Of a stretch of DNA of 25,648 bases, positions 1-8,418 are shown piece by piece (position 1 is the stretch's first letter; each line of letters starts with the position of its first letter). The DNA comes from Bacillota bacterium (lineage in GTDB: Bacteria > Bacillota > Bacilli > Alicyclobacillales > SLC66): positions 1-25,648 of the forward strand of contig JAKACR010000010.1 in assembly GCA_021821225.1 (NCBI GenBank). Direction: 5' to 3'. The translations under genes and the position numbers were made by a program. The notes below the pieces were generated by a model. The model worked only from the letters and a program-made list of their open reading frames with translations, was not told the DNA's origin and searched no databases.

Positions 1-212
1 ACGCCCGTGATCACGCCGTCTGCAGGCAGGTCCCCTGCAAGCGCATTGGCGAACATCCCATCCTCCGCGTAACCGTCCTCGCCAAAGAGCAGGGCAAGCC
101 GCTCACGCGCGAACAATTTCCCCGCCTCGCGGTTCTTCTCGTGATAGCGGGCCGCGCCGCCCTGCCGAATATGGTCTGCCAACTGTTCGATTGTCTTTTG
201 CTCCTGCGTCAA
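1..212 (-). CDS. Acyl-CoA carboxylase carboxyltransferase (beta) subunit, N-terminal part, cut by window edge
   Basis: Only the first about 70 residues lie in the window. They contain EAGKLFARERLALLF and FANALAGDLPADGVITG, which match the N-terminus of biotin-dependent carboxyltransferases such as methylcrotonyl-CoA and propionyl-CoA carboxylase beta subunits. The enzyme would transfer carboxyl from carboxybiotin to an acyl-CoA. The start is TTG at 212, chosen because GGGAGG lies about seven bases upstream and the nearby GTG frame stops at once. It is the last visible gene of a minus-strand operon with a biotin carrier protein, HMG-CoA lyase and a methylglutaconyl-CoA hydratase-like enzyme. 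From that context the substrate is probably 3-methylcrotonyl-CoA in leucine breakdown. The gene order matches the yngHB-yngG-yngF-yngE block known in Bacillus subtilis. Substrate is inferred, family is clear. Confidence 0.85.
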   Translation of the reverse strand, partial: MTQEQKTIEQLADHIRQGGAARYHEKNREAGKLFARERLALLFGEDGYAEDGMFANALAGDLPADGVITG

Positions 213-268
213 AACCGCACCTCCCACCGTTGCACGCCCGACTGAATCCGGCTCGCGGCTGTGCTCCC

Positions 269-1045
269 CTACCTCCCGCGGTACTGCGGCGGCCGCTTCT
301 CCTTGAACGCCCGTAGCCCTTCAAGCCGATCTTCCGTCGGCAAAAGCGTGTCGTAGGCCGCCCGCTCGACCTGCAGGCCGGCCGCCAGCGCGCCGCCGAA
401 GCCGTCCTCGATCGCCTGTTTTGCGGCGCGCAGCGCGAGCGGTCCGCCGCGGCTGATCTCCCCGGCCAGATCGGCCGCCGCGTCCATGACCCGATCGTCG
501 GGGACAGCCCGATCGACCACGCCCATCGCGAGGGCCTCCGCTCCGGAGAAGCGCCGTCCCGTGAAGATCAATTCCTTCGCTCGCGCGATCCCCGCGATCC
601 GCGCGAGCCGCTGCGTGCCTCCCGCGCCCGGGATAATCGCAAGCCGCGTCTCCGGGAGTCCCAGCACGGCATCTGCGGCGGCCACCCGCAGGTCGCACGC
701 CAGAGCCAATTCCAGTCCCCCGCCCAAGGCCACGCCGCGCACCGCCGCAATCACCGGCGCCGGGACGGCGGCCAGCGCCCCGACCGCCGCGCCGATCGCG
801 TCGACCGCGCCGCGCGCCTGCCGCTCCGTCATCTGGTTGCGTTCCTTGAGGTCCGCCCCGGCGCAAAACGCGGCGGCCGTCCGCCCCGCGACAATCACGC
901 AGCGCACGTCCCGGGCCGCCCTGATGCTCTCGATCGCCGCCGTCAGCTCGCGCACCATCGCCGCAGACAGCGCATTTCGCGCCTCCGGGCGGTCCAGCCA
1001 CAAACGGTACACGCCGGACGCGGATTCCACACTGCACAGCGCCAC
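269..1045 (-). CDS. liuC: Enoyl-CoA hydratase family, probable methylglutaconyl-CoA hydratase
   Basis: A crotonase-fold enzyme of 258 residues, the usual length. The first oxyanion-hole region reads AFCAGADLKER, a form typical of the AUH/methylglutaconyl-CoA hydratase branch. The second is RGVALGGGLELALACDLRVA, with the first catalytic Glu, and the second Glu is in LPETRLAIIPGAGGTQRL. It would hydrate 3-methylglutaconyl-CoA to HMG-CoA, directly before the HMG-CoA lyase encoded upstream. The start is GTG at 1045 because an AAGGGGGAAGG ribosome-binding site sits just before it. A longer frame opens at 1099 but has no such site. The 97-base gap to the lyase gene contains a 12-bp direct repeat (1095-1106 and 1108-1119). 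Specificity comes from motif and operon context, so a generic enoyl-CoA hydratase cannot be excluded. Confidence 0.85.
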   Translation of the reverse strand: MALCSVESASGVYRLWLDRPEARNALSAAMVRELTAAIESIRAARDVRCVIVAGRTAAAFCAGADLKERNQMTERQARGAVDAIGAAVGALAAVPAPVIAAVRGVALGGGLELALACDLRVAAADAVLGLPETRLAIIPGAGGTQRLARIAGIARAKELIFTGRRFSGAEALAMGVVDRAVPDDRVMDAAADLAGEISRGGPLALRAAKQAIEDGFGGALAAGLQVERAAYDTLLPTEDRLEGLRAFKEKRPPQYRGR

Positions 1046-1142
1046 TAGCCTTCCCCCTTTGAAAAGCGCGCGGAAAGTCGCGCGCGGCCACCCCTGCACG
1101 CGGTCCGTGCACGCGGTCCCTGGACACAGTCACTGAGCCGCG

Positions 1143-2039
1143 TCACAGGCCGCAGACGGCCGACCAGCGACTGTTCAGCGCGTGCCCGACCGCCGACCGC
1201 AAGACGTGCAGCGAACGGCGCAGCAGCGCATCGTCAAGCCCGGTCGCCACGCCGCTCTTGCTGAGCATCTGGTGCAGGTCGTCCGTCGCGACGTTGCCCG
1301 CGGCGCCCGGCGCGTACGGACAGCCGCCCAGTCCCCCGAGCGCCGCGTCGAAGGTGGTGATGCCGAGGTCCATGCCGACCAGGATGTTCGCCAGCGCCAT
1401 CCCCCGCGTGTCGTGCATGTGCAATGCCAAACGGTCCGCAGGAAGCTCACGCAGGAGTTGCGCCAGCGTCCGCTCCGTCTGCGCGGGCGCCGCGACGCCA
1501 ATCGTGTCGCCGAGCGACACTTCATCCGCGCCCGCCCCGAGCAGTCGCATGGCGATGCCAAAGACGCGATCCACAGGCACGTCGCCCTCATAAGGGCAGC
1601 CAAAGACGGTGGAAATATACGCCCGCACGTACAGTTGCGCGCGCTTCGCCTCCTGGATGACACGCTCCAGGTGCACGAGACTGTCCTCCGTGGAGCGGTT
1701 CACATTGTGCCGATTGTGCGTGTCGCTCGCCGACAGAAAGACCGCAATCGCTTCCATCCCGGCGCCCATGGCGCGCTCCAAGCCGCGCTCGTTCGGGACG
1801 AGCGCGGAATACATCACTCCCGGACACCGTTTGATCCCTGCGCACACGGCCTCGGCGTCCGCCAGGGCCGGAATCCACTTCGGACTCACAAAACTCGTTG
1901 CCTCGATGAACCGGCACCCTGCGTCCGCCAGACTCTCGATCCACGCCAGCTTGACGTCCGTCGCCAAGTGAACGCTCTCGTTTTGCAGCCCGTCGCGCGG
2001 CCCCACTTCCCAGATGCGCACTTCCTTAGGCCAGCGCAC
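1143..2039 (-). CDS. mvaB: Hydroxymethylglutaryl-CoA lyase
   Basis: A 298-residue TIM-barrel lyase of the HMGL-like family. It shows the N-terminal VGPRDGLQNE motif (metal and substrate site), the HMHDTRG metal-binding histidines, and the C-terminal GLGGCPYAPGAAGN loop carrying the catalytic Cys. It cleaves HMG-CoA to acetoacetate and acetyl-CoA, the last step of leucine degradation. ATG at 2039 gives the normal family length. It lies between the biotin carrier gene (three bases upstream) and the enoyl-CoA hydratase gene, as yngG does in B. subtilis. All recognisable catalytic motifs are intact. Confidence 0.93.
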   Translation of the reverse strand: MRWPKEVRIWEVGPRDGLQNESVHLATDVKLAWIESLADAGCRFIEATSFVSPKWIPALADAEAVCAGIKRCPGVMYSALVPNERGLERAMGAGMEAIAVFLSASDTHNRHNVNRSTEDSLVHLERVIQEAKRAQLYVRAYISTVFGCPYEGDVPVDRVFGIAMRLLGAGADEVSLGDTIGVAAPAQTERTLAQLLRELPADRLALHMHDTRGMALANILVGMDLGITTFDAALGGLGGCPYAPGAAGNVATDDLHQMLSKSGVATGLDDALLRRSLHVLRSAVGHALNSRWSAVCGL

Positions 2040-2042
2040 GGC

Positions 2043-2255
2043 TCACGCCAACTCCATCAGAACGTCGCCCTCATTGACAAAATCCCCCGGTCCGACGAGC
2101 AGCTTCGCGACCGTTCCCTTGCTCGGCGCCTGAACGGGAATCTCCATCTTCATCGACTCAAGAATCGCCACGTCCTGCATGGCCGCCACGTCCTGTCCAA
2201 CCACCACAAGCACCTGAAACACCGTGCCCGTCATCTCCGCCGTGATCCTGACCAC
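2043..2255 (-). CDS. Biotin/lipoyl attachment protein (biotin carboxyl carrier, YngHB-like)
   Basis: A single biotinyl domain of about 70 residues. The biotin site is AILESMKMEIPV, where the Lys between the two Met residues is the biotinylated residue. The C-terminus GDFVNEGDVLMEL is the usual closing strand. It would carry carboxybiotin between a biotin carboxylase and the carboxyltransferase at the end of this operon. GTG at 2255 is preferred because GGGAGG then lies seven bases upstream. An ATG at 2261 is also open but sits one base from that site. It is the first gene of the operon. No biotin carboxylase gene precedes it, since the next gene diverges, so the carboxylase partner must be encoded elsewhere. 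Confidence 0.85.
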   Translation of the reverse strand: MVRITAEMTGTVFQVLVVVGQDVAAMQDVAILESMKMEIPVQAPSKGTVAKLLVGPGDFVNEGDVLMELA

Positions 2256-2339
2256 GCACATTCCTCCCACGCCGCTGTACTCAACCCGATTTTGACGCTT
2301 CGCGCCGCCTCTGTCCAGCGCGAATTGCGCCCCGTCTTG

Positions 2340-2348
2340 TGGTATCAT
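2340..2348 (+). promoter_or_regulatory. Extended -10 promoter for the SDR gene
   Basis: TGGTATCAT matches an extended -10 element (TG-N-TATCAT), about 59 bases before the SDR start codon. No good -35 box is visible at normal spacing, which is typical of extended -10 promoters. Assignment is by pattern only. Confidence 0.4.
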
Positions 2349-2406
2349 CATGCGCAACGAGAAGAACGCCGATTCCCGATTCCCGGCGCAAATGAGGAAT
2401 GAACCG

Positions 2407-3165
2407 ATGGCGGGCAGCATCCGCTCCCTGCAAGGCGAAACGGCGCTCGTGACGGGCGCCTCGCGCGGCATTGGCGCCGCCGTCGCACGGGCTCTGGCCG
2501 CGCGGGGCGCCGACGTGTGCGTCCATTTCCACCAGGCGCGAAACGCGGCGCTGGAGGTCGTCACAGAGTGCGAGGGCCACGGCATACACGCGGTCGCCCT
2601 TCAGGCCGACCTCACCCGGCAGGATGACGTCGCCAGACTGGCGACAAGCGCCGGGACAGCGCTCGGACCCGTGAGCGTCCTGGTGAACAACGCCGGGATC
2701 GGCAACTCCGACCTGGCGATCGACACGACCGACGAAGCGTTCGACCGGCTGCTGGCGCTGCACATGAAAGCCCCGTTCGCGCTGGTGCGGCTCGTATTGC
2801 CGCACATGATCCGCGCGAAGCGGGGCTGCATCATCAACATGAGTTCGATCTGGGGACTGACCGGCGCAGCGGGCGAGGCGGCCTACTCGGCGGCCAAAGG
2901 CGGACTGATCGCGCTGACCAGAGCCTTGGCCAAGGAATTGGGCCCTTCCGGCATCCGAGTGAACGCCGTCGCGCCCGGCGCCGTCGAGACCGACATGCTG
3001 CGCGGCCTCACGGATGACGACAGGGAAGCCCTGCGCCGCGCGTCCCCGCTCGGCCGTCTCGGGACGCCCGAGGACATCGCGAACGCTGTCGCGTTTCTCG
3101 CGTCGCAGGAGGCATCCTTCATCACAGGGCAGGTCATCAGCCCGAACGGGGGCTTCCTGATCTGA
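2407..3165 (+). CDS. Short-chain dehydrogenase/reductase (FabG/YmfI-like)
   Basis: A classical SDR of 252 residues. It has the NAD(P)-binding TGASRGIG near the N-terminus, the NNAG structural motif, the catalytic Ser in NMSSIWG, and YSAAK with the catalytic Tyr and Lys. The ending SFITGQVISPNGG is typical of FabG-type reductases. The SSIWG-x-TGA stretch and the APSGIRVNAVAPGAV-like segment recall YmfI of Bacillus, the SDR proposed to reduce 5-aminopentanone on EF-P, so that role is possible; a generic 3-oxoacyl reductase is the alternative. ATG at 2407 is chosen because GAGG lies nine bases upstream. The frame stays open to 2350, but those 19 codons overlap the promoter region. It diverges from the leucine operon and converges on typA. 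Confidence 0.85.
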   Translation: MAGSIRSLQGETALVTGASRGIGAAVARALAARGADVCVHFHQARNAALEVVTECEGHGIHAVALQADLTRQDDVARLATSAGTALGPVSVLVNNAGIGNSDLAIDTTDEAFDRLLALHMKAPFALVRLVLPHMIRAKRGCIINMSSIWGLTGAAGEAAYSAAKGGLIALTRALAKELGPSGIRVNAVAPGAVETDMLRGLTDDDREALRRASPLGRLGTPEDIANAVAFLASQEASFITGQVISPNGGFLI

Positions 3166-3177
3166 CGGCCACCGTCC

Positions 3178-4998
3178 TCAGGCGCGGCCGGACACCTGCT
3201 TTTGCGCGCGCTCCCGCTGGCTCTTGCCGAGAATCTGCTTGCGCAGCCGCACGCTCTTCGGCGTGATTTCGCAGTATTCGTCGTCCGCGAGCTGCTCCAG
3301 CGACTCTTCGAGCGACATCCGGCGAGGCGCCTTCATCCGCGAAGTCTCCTCTTTCGTCGCAGACCGCACGTTGCTCATGTGCTTGGCCTTGCACACATTG
3401 ACGACGAGGTCATTGTCACGCGTGTGTTCGCCCACGACCATGCCCTCATACACCTCCGCGCCGGGCGATACGAAGAAGACGCCGCGGTCCTCGCCGCCTT
3501 GCAGCGCGTACGCCGTCACCGTACCGGCCTCGCTCGCGATCAGTGCGCCGTTTTCCCGGCCGGGCAGTTCGCCCTTGTGCTCTTCATGGCGCAGGTAGGT
3601 GTGGTGCATCAGCCCGTATCCGCGCGTCGCCGTGAGCAGTTCCGACCGAAATCCGATCAGGCCGCGCGCCGGAATGTGAAACTCCAGCCTCGTCCCGGAC
3701 ACCGCCGGCGCCATGTGGACGAGTTCCGCGCGCCGCATGCCGAGACGTTCCATGACAGACCCGACGTACTCCTCCGGCACGTCGATCACCAGGTGTTCCA
3801 CCGGCTCCAGCACTTCGCCGTGCTCCCCCTCGCGCAGGATGACGCGCGGCTTGGACACCTGCATCTCGTAGCCCTCGCGGCGCATCGTCTCAATCAGGAT
3901 CGCCAGGTGCAGTTCACCGCGACCGGACACCTGCCAGGCGTCCGCAGAGCCTCCGTCTTCCACGCGCAGGCTCACGTCTCGCTCCAGTTCGGCGTACAGC
4001 CGCGCGCGCAACTGCCGCGACGTCACGAACGTGCCTTCGCGCCCGGCCAAGGGGCTGTCGTTGACGAGAAACGTCATCTGCAGCGACGGTTCCTCAATCG
4101 TGATCGCCGGCAGCGCCTCAGGCGCCGCCGCGTCCGCCACGGTCTCGCCGACCGTGAGGTCGCCAAGACCCGCGATCGCGATGATCTCGCCGGCGTGCGC
4201 CGTCTCGCATTCAATCCGCTTCAGGCCCTGAAATCCGTACAGCTTCGTCACCCGCTGCGACTCGAGGCGCCCGTCCGCCTTCATGACGGCCACGGACTGC
4301 CCGCGCGTGATCGTGCCGCGAACCACACGGCCGATGCCGATGCGGCCGAGAAACTCGCTGTAATCGAGGATGCTCGCCTGCCACTGCAAGGGCTTGTCGA
4401 CATCGCCCTGCGGCGCCGGAACCGCGTCGACAATCACGTCAAACAGCGGCCGAAAGTCGGCCCCCGGCTCCGCCGGATCCAGCGTCGCCGTACCCAGCAC
4501 CGCGGAGGTGTACACCACCGGGAAATCAATCTGTTCATCGGTCGCGCCGAGGTCGAGAAACAGTTCGAGCACCTGATCGACCACCTCGTGCGGTCGCGCC
4601 ATAGGACGGTCGATCTTGTTCACCACAAGAATCGGAGCGAGTCCCTGTTCCAGCGCCTTGCGCAACACAAACTTCGTCTGCGGCATGCAGCCCTCGAACG
4701 CGTCGACAACCAGCAGCGCGCCGTCCACCATCTGCAGGATGCGCTCCACCTCGCCGCTGAAATCCGCATGCCCAGGCGTATCCACAATGTTGATCGCGTA
4801 GTCTCCATAGCGCACCGCGGTGTTTTTTGCCAGAATCGTGATGCCGCGTTCGCGTTCCAGGTCGTTGGAATCCATGACCCGTTCGCCCACAGCTTCGTTC
4901 ACCCGAAACGTCCCGGACTGCCTGAGCAACTGGTCGACGAGAGTGGTCTTGCCATGATCGACGTGCGCGATGATGGCGATATTCCGTATGCTGTTCAA
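3178..4998 (-). CDS. typA: Translational GTPase TypA/BipA
   Basis: A 606-residue ribosome-associated GTPase. The N-terminal G domain shows [15 protein letters not shown] (G1), RGITI (G2), [12 protein letters not shown] (G3) and NKIDRP (G4). Elongation-factor domains II, III and V follow, and the C-terminus has the TypA-specific [17 protein letters not shown] stretch. It acts on 50S ribosome assembly, cold growth and stress responses in other bacteria. The start is TTG at 4998, since no other in-frame start lies between it and the promoter, with GGAGAGG upstream at long spacing. It diverges from sodA. The long plus-strand open frame covering this gene is a reverse-complement artefact of high GC. 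Confidence 0.97.
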   Translation of the reverse strand: MNSIRNIAIIAHVDHGKTTLVDQLLRQSGTFRVNEAVGERVMDSNDLERERGITILAKNTAVRYGDYAINIVDTPGHADFSGEVERILQMVDGALLVVDAFEGCMPQTKFVLRKALEQGLAPILVVNKIDRPMARPHEVVDQVLELFLDLGATDEQIDFPVVYTSAVLGTATLDPAEPGADFRPLFDVIVDAVPAPQGDVDKPLQWQASILDYSEFLGRIGIGRVVRGTITRGQSVAVMKADGRLESQRVTKLYGFQGLKRIECETAHAGEIIAIAGLGDLTVGETVADAAAPEALPAITIEEPSLQMTFLVNDSPLAGREGTFVTSRQLRARLYAELERDVSLRVEDGGSADAWQVSGRGELHLAILIETMRREGYEMQVSKPRVILREGEHGEVLEPVEHLVIDVPEEYVGSVMERLGMRRAELVHMAPAVSGTRLEFHIPARGLIGFRSELLTATRGYGLMHHTYLRHEEHKGELPGRENGALIASEAGTVTAYALQGGEDRGVFFVSPGAEVYEGMVVGEHTRDNDLVVNVCKAKHMSNVRSATKEETSRMKAPRRMSLEESLEQLADDEYCEITPKSVRLRKQILGKSQRERAQKQVSGRA

Positions 4999-5038
4999 GT
5001 TGGTTCGATCCTCTCCACAGTAGCCGACTCAAAAGGGT

Positions 5039-5047
5039 ATTATACCA
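5039..5047 (-). promoter_or_regulatory. Extended -10 promoter of typA
   Basis: On the minus strand TGGTATAAT gives a perfect TATAAT with an extended TG element, 40 bases upstream of the typA start codon. The -35 region is weak (TTACCC at about 18 bases). This is a good sigma-A-type candidate. Confidence 0.6.
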
Positions 5048-5153
5048 CATATCCGGCAAACTGGGTAACCCCCCGTCCGCCTGAACCGGGCATGTCGCCG
5101 ACCGGTGTGGTCACTCCCTTGCCACGCTGGACGCAACCGAAGATGCGCCATTG

Positions 5154-5162
5154 TGATACAAT
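5154..5162 (+). promoter_or_regulatory. Extended -10 promoter of sodA
   Basis: TGATACAAT is an extended -10 element (TG-N-TACAAT) about 70 bases upstream of the sodA start. No convincing -35 box is seen. It lies in the typA/sodA divergent region. Confidence 0.5.
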
Positions 5163-5231
5163 GGGTATTGTTGCGGATTCGCGTGCTTGGATTCGCTACA
5201 TACGCACATTTTTCGACGGAGGGGATTGCAT

Positions 5232-5840
5232 ATGGCATTTCAGACACCGGCTCTGCCTTATCCTGTGGACGCGCTGGAGCCGCACATCGACGCCAAGACG
5301 ATGACAGTCCATCACGACGGCCACCACGTCGCCTACACGAACAACCTGAACAACGCACTTGAGGGGCACCCCGACTTGCAAGGCAAGAACGTGGAGGACA
5401 TCCTGCGCCAGATCGACTCCGTTCCGGAGAACATCCGCACCACCGTGCGCAACAACGGCGGCGGGCACGCGAACCACAGCCTGTTCTGGCGGGTTCTGAG
5501 CCCATCCGGCGGCGGCGAGCCGACGGGCGAACTTGCCAAGGCGATCGACGCCTCGTTCGGAAGCTTCTCCAAGTTTAAAGAAGATTTCACCAAGGCTGCG
5601 GCCACGCGCTTCGGCAGCGGTTGGGCCTGGCTCGTCGCGGGCTCCGACAAGACCCTGTCGGTCATCAGCACACCCAATCAGGACAGTCCGCACATGGAAG
5701 GTTTGACGCCGATTCTCGGCCTTGACGTATGGGAGCACGCCTACTATTTGAAATACCAGAACAAACGCGCCGATTATATCGGAGCATTCTGGAACGTCGT
5801 GAACTGGCCGGAAGTTGCCGCCAACTACGCAAAACTCTGA
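5232..5840 (+). CDS. sodA: Superoxide dismutase (Mn/Fe)
   Basis: A 202-residue Fe/Mn-type superoxide dismutase, full length. It detoxifies superoxide to hydrogen peroxide and oxygen in the cytoplasm. Metal ligands are visible: His in [18 protein letters not shown], His in [12 protein letters not shown], and the Asp and His of [23 protein letters not shown] at 5232 is chosen because GGAGGGG lies seven bases upstream. The longer frame from 5187 runs through the leader. Its presence beside an oxygen-sensitive CO dehydrogenase further on suggests an organism that meets oxygen. It converges on rsfA with an 82-base gap and no clear terminator. Confidence 0.97.
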   Translation: MAFQTPALPYPVDALEPHIDAKTMTVHHDGHHVAYTNNLNNALEGHPDLQGKNVEDILRQIDSVPENIRTTVRNNGGGHANHSLFWRVLSPSGGGEPTGELAKAIDASFGSFSKFKEDFTKAAATRFGSGWAWLVAGSDKTLSVISTPNQDSPHMEGLTPILGLDVWEHAYYLKYQNKRADYIGAFWNVVNWPEVAANYAKL

Positions 5841-5922
5841 AAGCGGTCCGGATCCGTCAGTCGCGCTCGCCGTCCGCCCTGGATCGGCGCGCGCGCTGGC
5901 GCCCTCTGTTCGCGCCTGCCCG

Positions 5923-6714
5923 TTAGGGCGCGCGATCCCCGTCCCCGCCGCCTCCGACAACCGGCGCCTCACGGCGGTCACCCGGCGCGGCGCCACCGTC
6001 CGTCCGCTCACCGTCCGTCCGCTCACCGTCCGTCCGCTCACCGTCCGTCCGCTCACCGTCCGTCCGCTCACCGTCCGTCCGCTCACCGTCCGTCCGCTCA
6101 CCGTCCGTCCGCTCACCGTCCGTCCGCTCACTGTCTCCGTCGGTCGCGGCCCCATTGCTTTCGCGTTCGGCATCCAGTGGCCCGGCAAAGCTCCTTCGTC
6201 TCGCCCTCTCCACGATCTGGAGCAGAGCGCGATGGTCCTCGCTGATGACCTCATGTTCCTGGGACAACTGGTTGAACTTTTGCTGCAACTCCAGTCGCTC
6301 TCTCCTAAGCCTGTCGCCTTCAAGGCGTTCCGTCTCCGCTTCCCGTTCGAGTTGCCGCACGCGCACCTGCAGGACGCCGGAATCATGGCGAAACTGTTTG
6401 AGAAAGCGGAGAACAGCGTTCCACGTGACGGTGGTTCCGTCCGCGGACGTCTGCACGTCCACTTCTGGCGCACTATCCTTCTCTTCCTTGTGTTCCTTGC
6501 GCTCCAGTTTTGCGAGGTCAATAGTCGGCAGATGCAGCTTGCGCACGCACGCGTTCCAGCGATAGCCGCACGCCGCCGCCGTTCTTCCGAGCAACTCGGC
6601 GCCCTCTTCAAACGCGGAGAGTTGCGTGCTTCCCTCGCGAATATGGCGCAGCACGATGCTCGCCAGCCGCTCGTCGTCTTCTGTACTCCACGCGTCCTGT
6701 CGCATGGTCTTCAT
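5923..6714 (-). CDS. rsfA: RsfA-family prespore-specific regulator with a GERTD-repeat tail
   Basis: The N-terminus ([20 protein letters not shown], then [26 protein letters not shown]) matches the Myb-like DNA-binding domain of Bacillus RsfA, a transcription factor of the forespore. A coiled-coil region follows at about residues 95-170 (heptads rich in Leu, Glu and Arg), as in the family. The last about 70 residues are unusual: nine ERTD units, eight of them GERTD, encoded by a 15-bp tandem repeat, then a Gly-rich end. ATG at 6714 is chosen because GGAAGGGG lies nine bases upstream; a TTG seven codons earlier overlaps that site. The gene is a strong sign of an endospore former. The repetitive acidic/basic tail is probably disordered and variable in length between strains. 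Confidence 0.88.
   Translation of the reverse strand: MKTMRQDAWSTEDDERLASIVLRHIREGSTQLSAFEEGAELLGRTAAACGYRWNACVRKLHLPTIDLAKLERKEHKEEKDSAPEVDVQTSADGTTVTWNAVLRFLKQFRHDSGVLQVRVRQLEREAETERLEGDRLRRERLELQQKFNQLSQEHEVISEDHRALLQIVERARRRSFAGPLDAERESNGAATDGDSERTDGERTDGERTDGERTDGERTDGERTDGERTDGERTDGERTDGGAAPGDRREAPVVGGGGDGDRAP
6001..6135. repeat. 15-bp tandem repeat, nine units, inside rsfA
   Basis: The unit CGTCCGCTCACCGTC occurs eight times without change from 6001 to 6120, then once with one substitution to 6135. The period of 15 keeps the rsfA frame, so unit gain or loss would change only the protein tail. The units touch with no spacers, so this is not a CRISPR array. Confidence 0.97.
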
Positions 6715-6910
6715 GGATGGATTCCCCTTCCGCAACTAAGAAACTCCGGTTCTCACACATCGCGCTGGCCTCGACCTGTCCCGCGGCGGCCGTCCCCGGA
6801 GGAGCAGACAGGGTCCGCTGCGCAGGCACAGGCGCCACATGGAGCAGCCGAGGCATCAGGCGGGCCTAAATCTATCTATATGCGCAGCGAGGCGGTACAT
6901 CACACTTTCG

Positions 6911-6968
6911 CACGGACAAAAGGCAGATTTGCGGCGCGCAAAAACGCCAGAGCCCGTGGCCTCTGGCG
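6911..6968 (-). terminator. Intrinsic terminator after the clpP-midA-small gene operon
   Basis: On the minus strand an 8-bp perfect stem (CGCCAGAG with CTCTGGCG, 6945-6952 and 6961-6968) with an 8-base loop is followed by TTTTTGCG. It lies about 40 bases after the stop of the 49-residue gene and before rsfA on the same strand, so it separates the two units. Confidence 0.7.
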
Positions 6969-7006
6969 GGAATCCTGCAGCCTCGTCCAAGCACGGCGCG
7001 CCGGTC

Positions 7007-7156
7007 TCAGACCAGTTGGCGATTGCGCATGACACCGAGCAATGAGACGGCTGTCCGGTAGCGCGCGCCGGGTTCGGCCCTCCGCATAGCTACGCCGATC
7101 GCGACGAGCTGCAGCGTAAACAGAACCATTTGCAAAAACCAGATCCAGGATTTCAC
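7007..7156 (-). CDS. Small putative membrane protein, 49 residues
   Basis: A short reading frame starting at GTG 7156 with GGGAGG eight bases upstream. The product begins with a hydrophobic stretch (KSWIWFLQMVLFTLQLVAIGVAM), long enough for one membrane helix, followed by an Arg-rich tail (MRRAEPGARYRTAV) ending in RNRQLV. Positive charge after the helix suggests the C-terminus faces the cytoplasm. It is 74 bases downstream of the midA-like gene on the same strand and is followed by a good terminator, so it is probably the last gene of that operon. Between the two genes, GGACGG/CCGTCC repeats (7175-7180, 7184-7189, 7195-7200) can form alternative small hairpins just before its ribosome-binding site. 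I do not recognise a family. Confidence 0.55.
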   Translation of the reverse strand: MKSWIWFLQMVLFTLQLVAIGVAMRRAEPGARYRTAVSLLGVMRNRQLV

Positions 7157-7230
7157 AGCGTATTCCTCCCGTCACCGTCCGTCGGACGGGGAAGCCGTCC
7201 GCAGCTATAGTGTGGGGATTGGTCACGATC

Positions 7231-8418
7231 CTATGCGGGCACTCGCCTTTGTGCGCAGCACACAAGAAAACGGTCTCCCATCGCGCCGGGCAGCACCAAC
7301 TGGCGCACCGCCAAAGAAGGGTTCGGGCGCGAGGACATGTGCGCCTCCACCACGCGCGCAAACCCGGGCAGCGCAGTCAAGAACGCTCCCTGCCGTTGAA
7401 CGGGCCCGACATCGTATCCCCTCTCTGTGAGCGCGTCCGTGAGGACCGTGAAGTCAACGTCGTACGTGAGGTCGCACCGTCCATCAAGGCTGGCGTCCAG
7501 CACGACATCGGACACCATGTGGTCACAATAAGCGCGAAGCGTTCCGTGCGGTCGATCCGGAGCGACCACATCGGGCGTGAACCCGCCATAGTCGACGAAC
7601 GCCACTGCCTGCGGTTCCAGAACCGCGAGCAGGCCGTCGACAAACGCCCCCAGTTGCGTGTGCGCTTCGGCAATGACGTGCGCGTCGCGGTTACCCGCCA
7701 GCGGTCGCAGGTAGCGGGCCGCATACGCGCGGCAGGGACCGTCTGCCGGGCGAAAGACGGTCTCCTGCCCCTCTCCCCGAAACGGCCCGAGAATATCACC
7801 GGGCGGGACGGGGGCCGGCGCGACGAACAACTGGAGCGTCTCGCGCGCGCTGACGCGGATGATGTCGCAGGGCAGCGCGTCGAGGACCTCATTGCCAAAC
7901 ACCCATGCGCCCCGAAGCCCGGGGTTCAACCTGAGGGCGGTTGCGACGTCCGGCGCCGTCAGGTAGTCAAACCGCGTTTCGGTCACTCCGCGCGCCCCGC
8001 CGGCGTCCGGAACGCACGCGTTTGCCCCGCTTGCCGCCTTTACGGCGGACGCCGCCGCGTCGAGCGCGATGCGCTCCAGGACCACCTCAGCCCTGCGCCG
8101 TGCCTCGGCAGACACGTCGATGCCCGCGTACAGTACGTCCGCGCCGACCGCGCGCGCACCGGCAACGAATGGGGGAAGAAAAGCGGACGCAAAGTCCCCG
8201 TCCCCGCAACCCAGTTCCACGACGACCAGACGGCCAGCTACGGGCGCGACCTGTGACAGGGCAAAAGACGCCCAGAGCTCGCCATACAACGGCGACACGT
8301 GAGCGTTCGTGAAAAAGTCGCCGCGGCGTCCGAGGTGCGGGCGCCGCGTTGTATAGTATCCCTGCGGGCCATACAGCGCCCGCTCCATGAACGCGCGAAA
8401 GGTGACGCCCTGCGTCAC
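7231..8418 (-). CDS. MidA/NDUFAF7-family SAM-dependent methyltransferase
   Basis: A 395-residue protein of the COG1565 (MidA, NDUFAF7) family. The N-terminus [22 protein letters not shown] and the following [18 protein letters not shown] are characteristic. [13 protein letters not shown] is the SAM-binding glycine-rich motif, and [17 protein letters not shown] and FVDYGG are the conserved N-E-x-x-D-A-x-P and aspartate regions. The mitochondrial relative methylates an arginine of complex I subunit NDUFS2; the bacterial substrate is unknown. The GTG start overlaps the clpP stop by four bases (GTGA), indicating translational coupling. An uncommon insert rich in Ala and Gly lies around residues 115-140. 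Family is secure, target unknown. Confidence 0.85.
   Translation of the reverse strand: MTQGVTFRAFMERALYGPQGYYTTRRPHLGRRGDFFTNAHVSPLYGELWASFALSQVAPVAGRLVVVELGCGDGDFASAFLPPFVAGARAVGADVLYAGIDVSAEARRRAEVVLERIALDAAASAVKAASGANACVPDAGGARGVTETRFDYLTAPDVATALRLNPGLRGAWVFGNEVLDALPCDIIRVSARETLQLFVAPAPVPPGDILGPFRGEGQETVFRPADGPCRAYAARYLRPLAGNRDAHVIAEAHTQLGAFVDGLLAVLEPQAVAFVDYGGFTPDVVAPDRPHGTLRAYCDHMVSDVVLDASLDGRCDLTYDVDFTVLTDALTERGYDVGPVQRQGAFLTALPGFARVVEAHMSSRPNPSLAVRQLVLPGAMGDRFLVCCAQRRVPA

Noticed and set aside
486..1136. Plus-strand open frame opposite the enoyl-CoA hydratase gene
   Set aside because: Low-complexity Ala/Ser/Arg translation with no ribosome-binding site. The minus-strand gene has complete family motifs.
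2045..2585. Longer 180-residue version of the biotin carrier protein
   Set aside because: The upstream part is antisense to the SDR gene and its promoter. The domain and the ribosome-binding site support the short form.
3202..5304. A 700-codon open frame on the plus strand opposite typA
   Set aside because: It is the reverse-complement shadow of a clear TypA gene in high-GC DNA. Its translation is rich in His, Arg and Gln with no domain.
6001..6135. Possible CRISPR array
   Set aside because: The 15-bp units are contiguous, lack spacers, and lie in frame inside rsfA.
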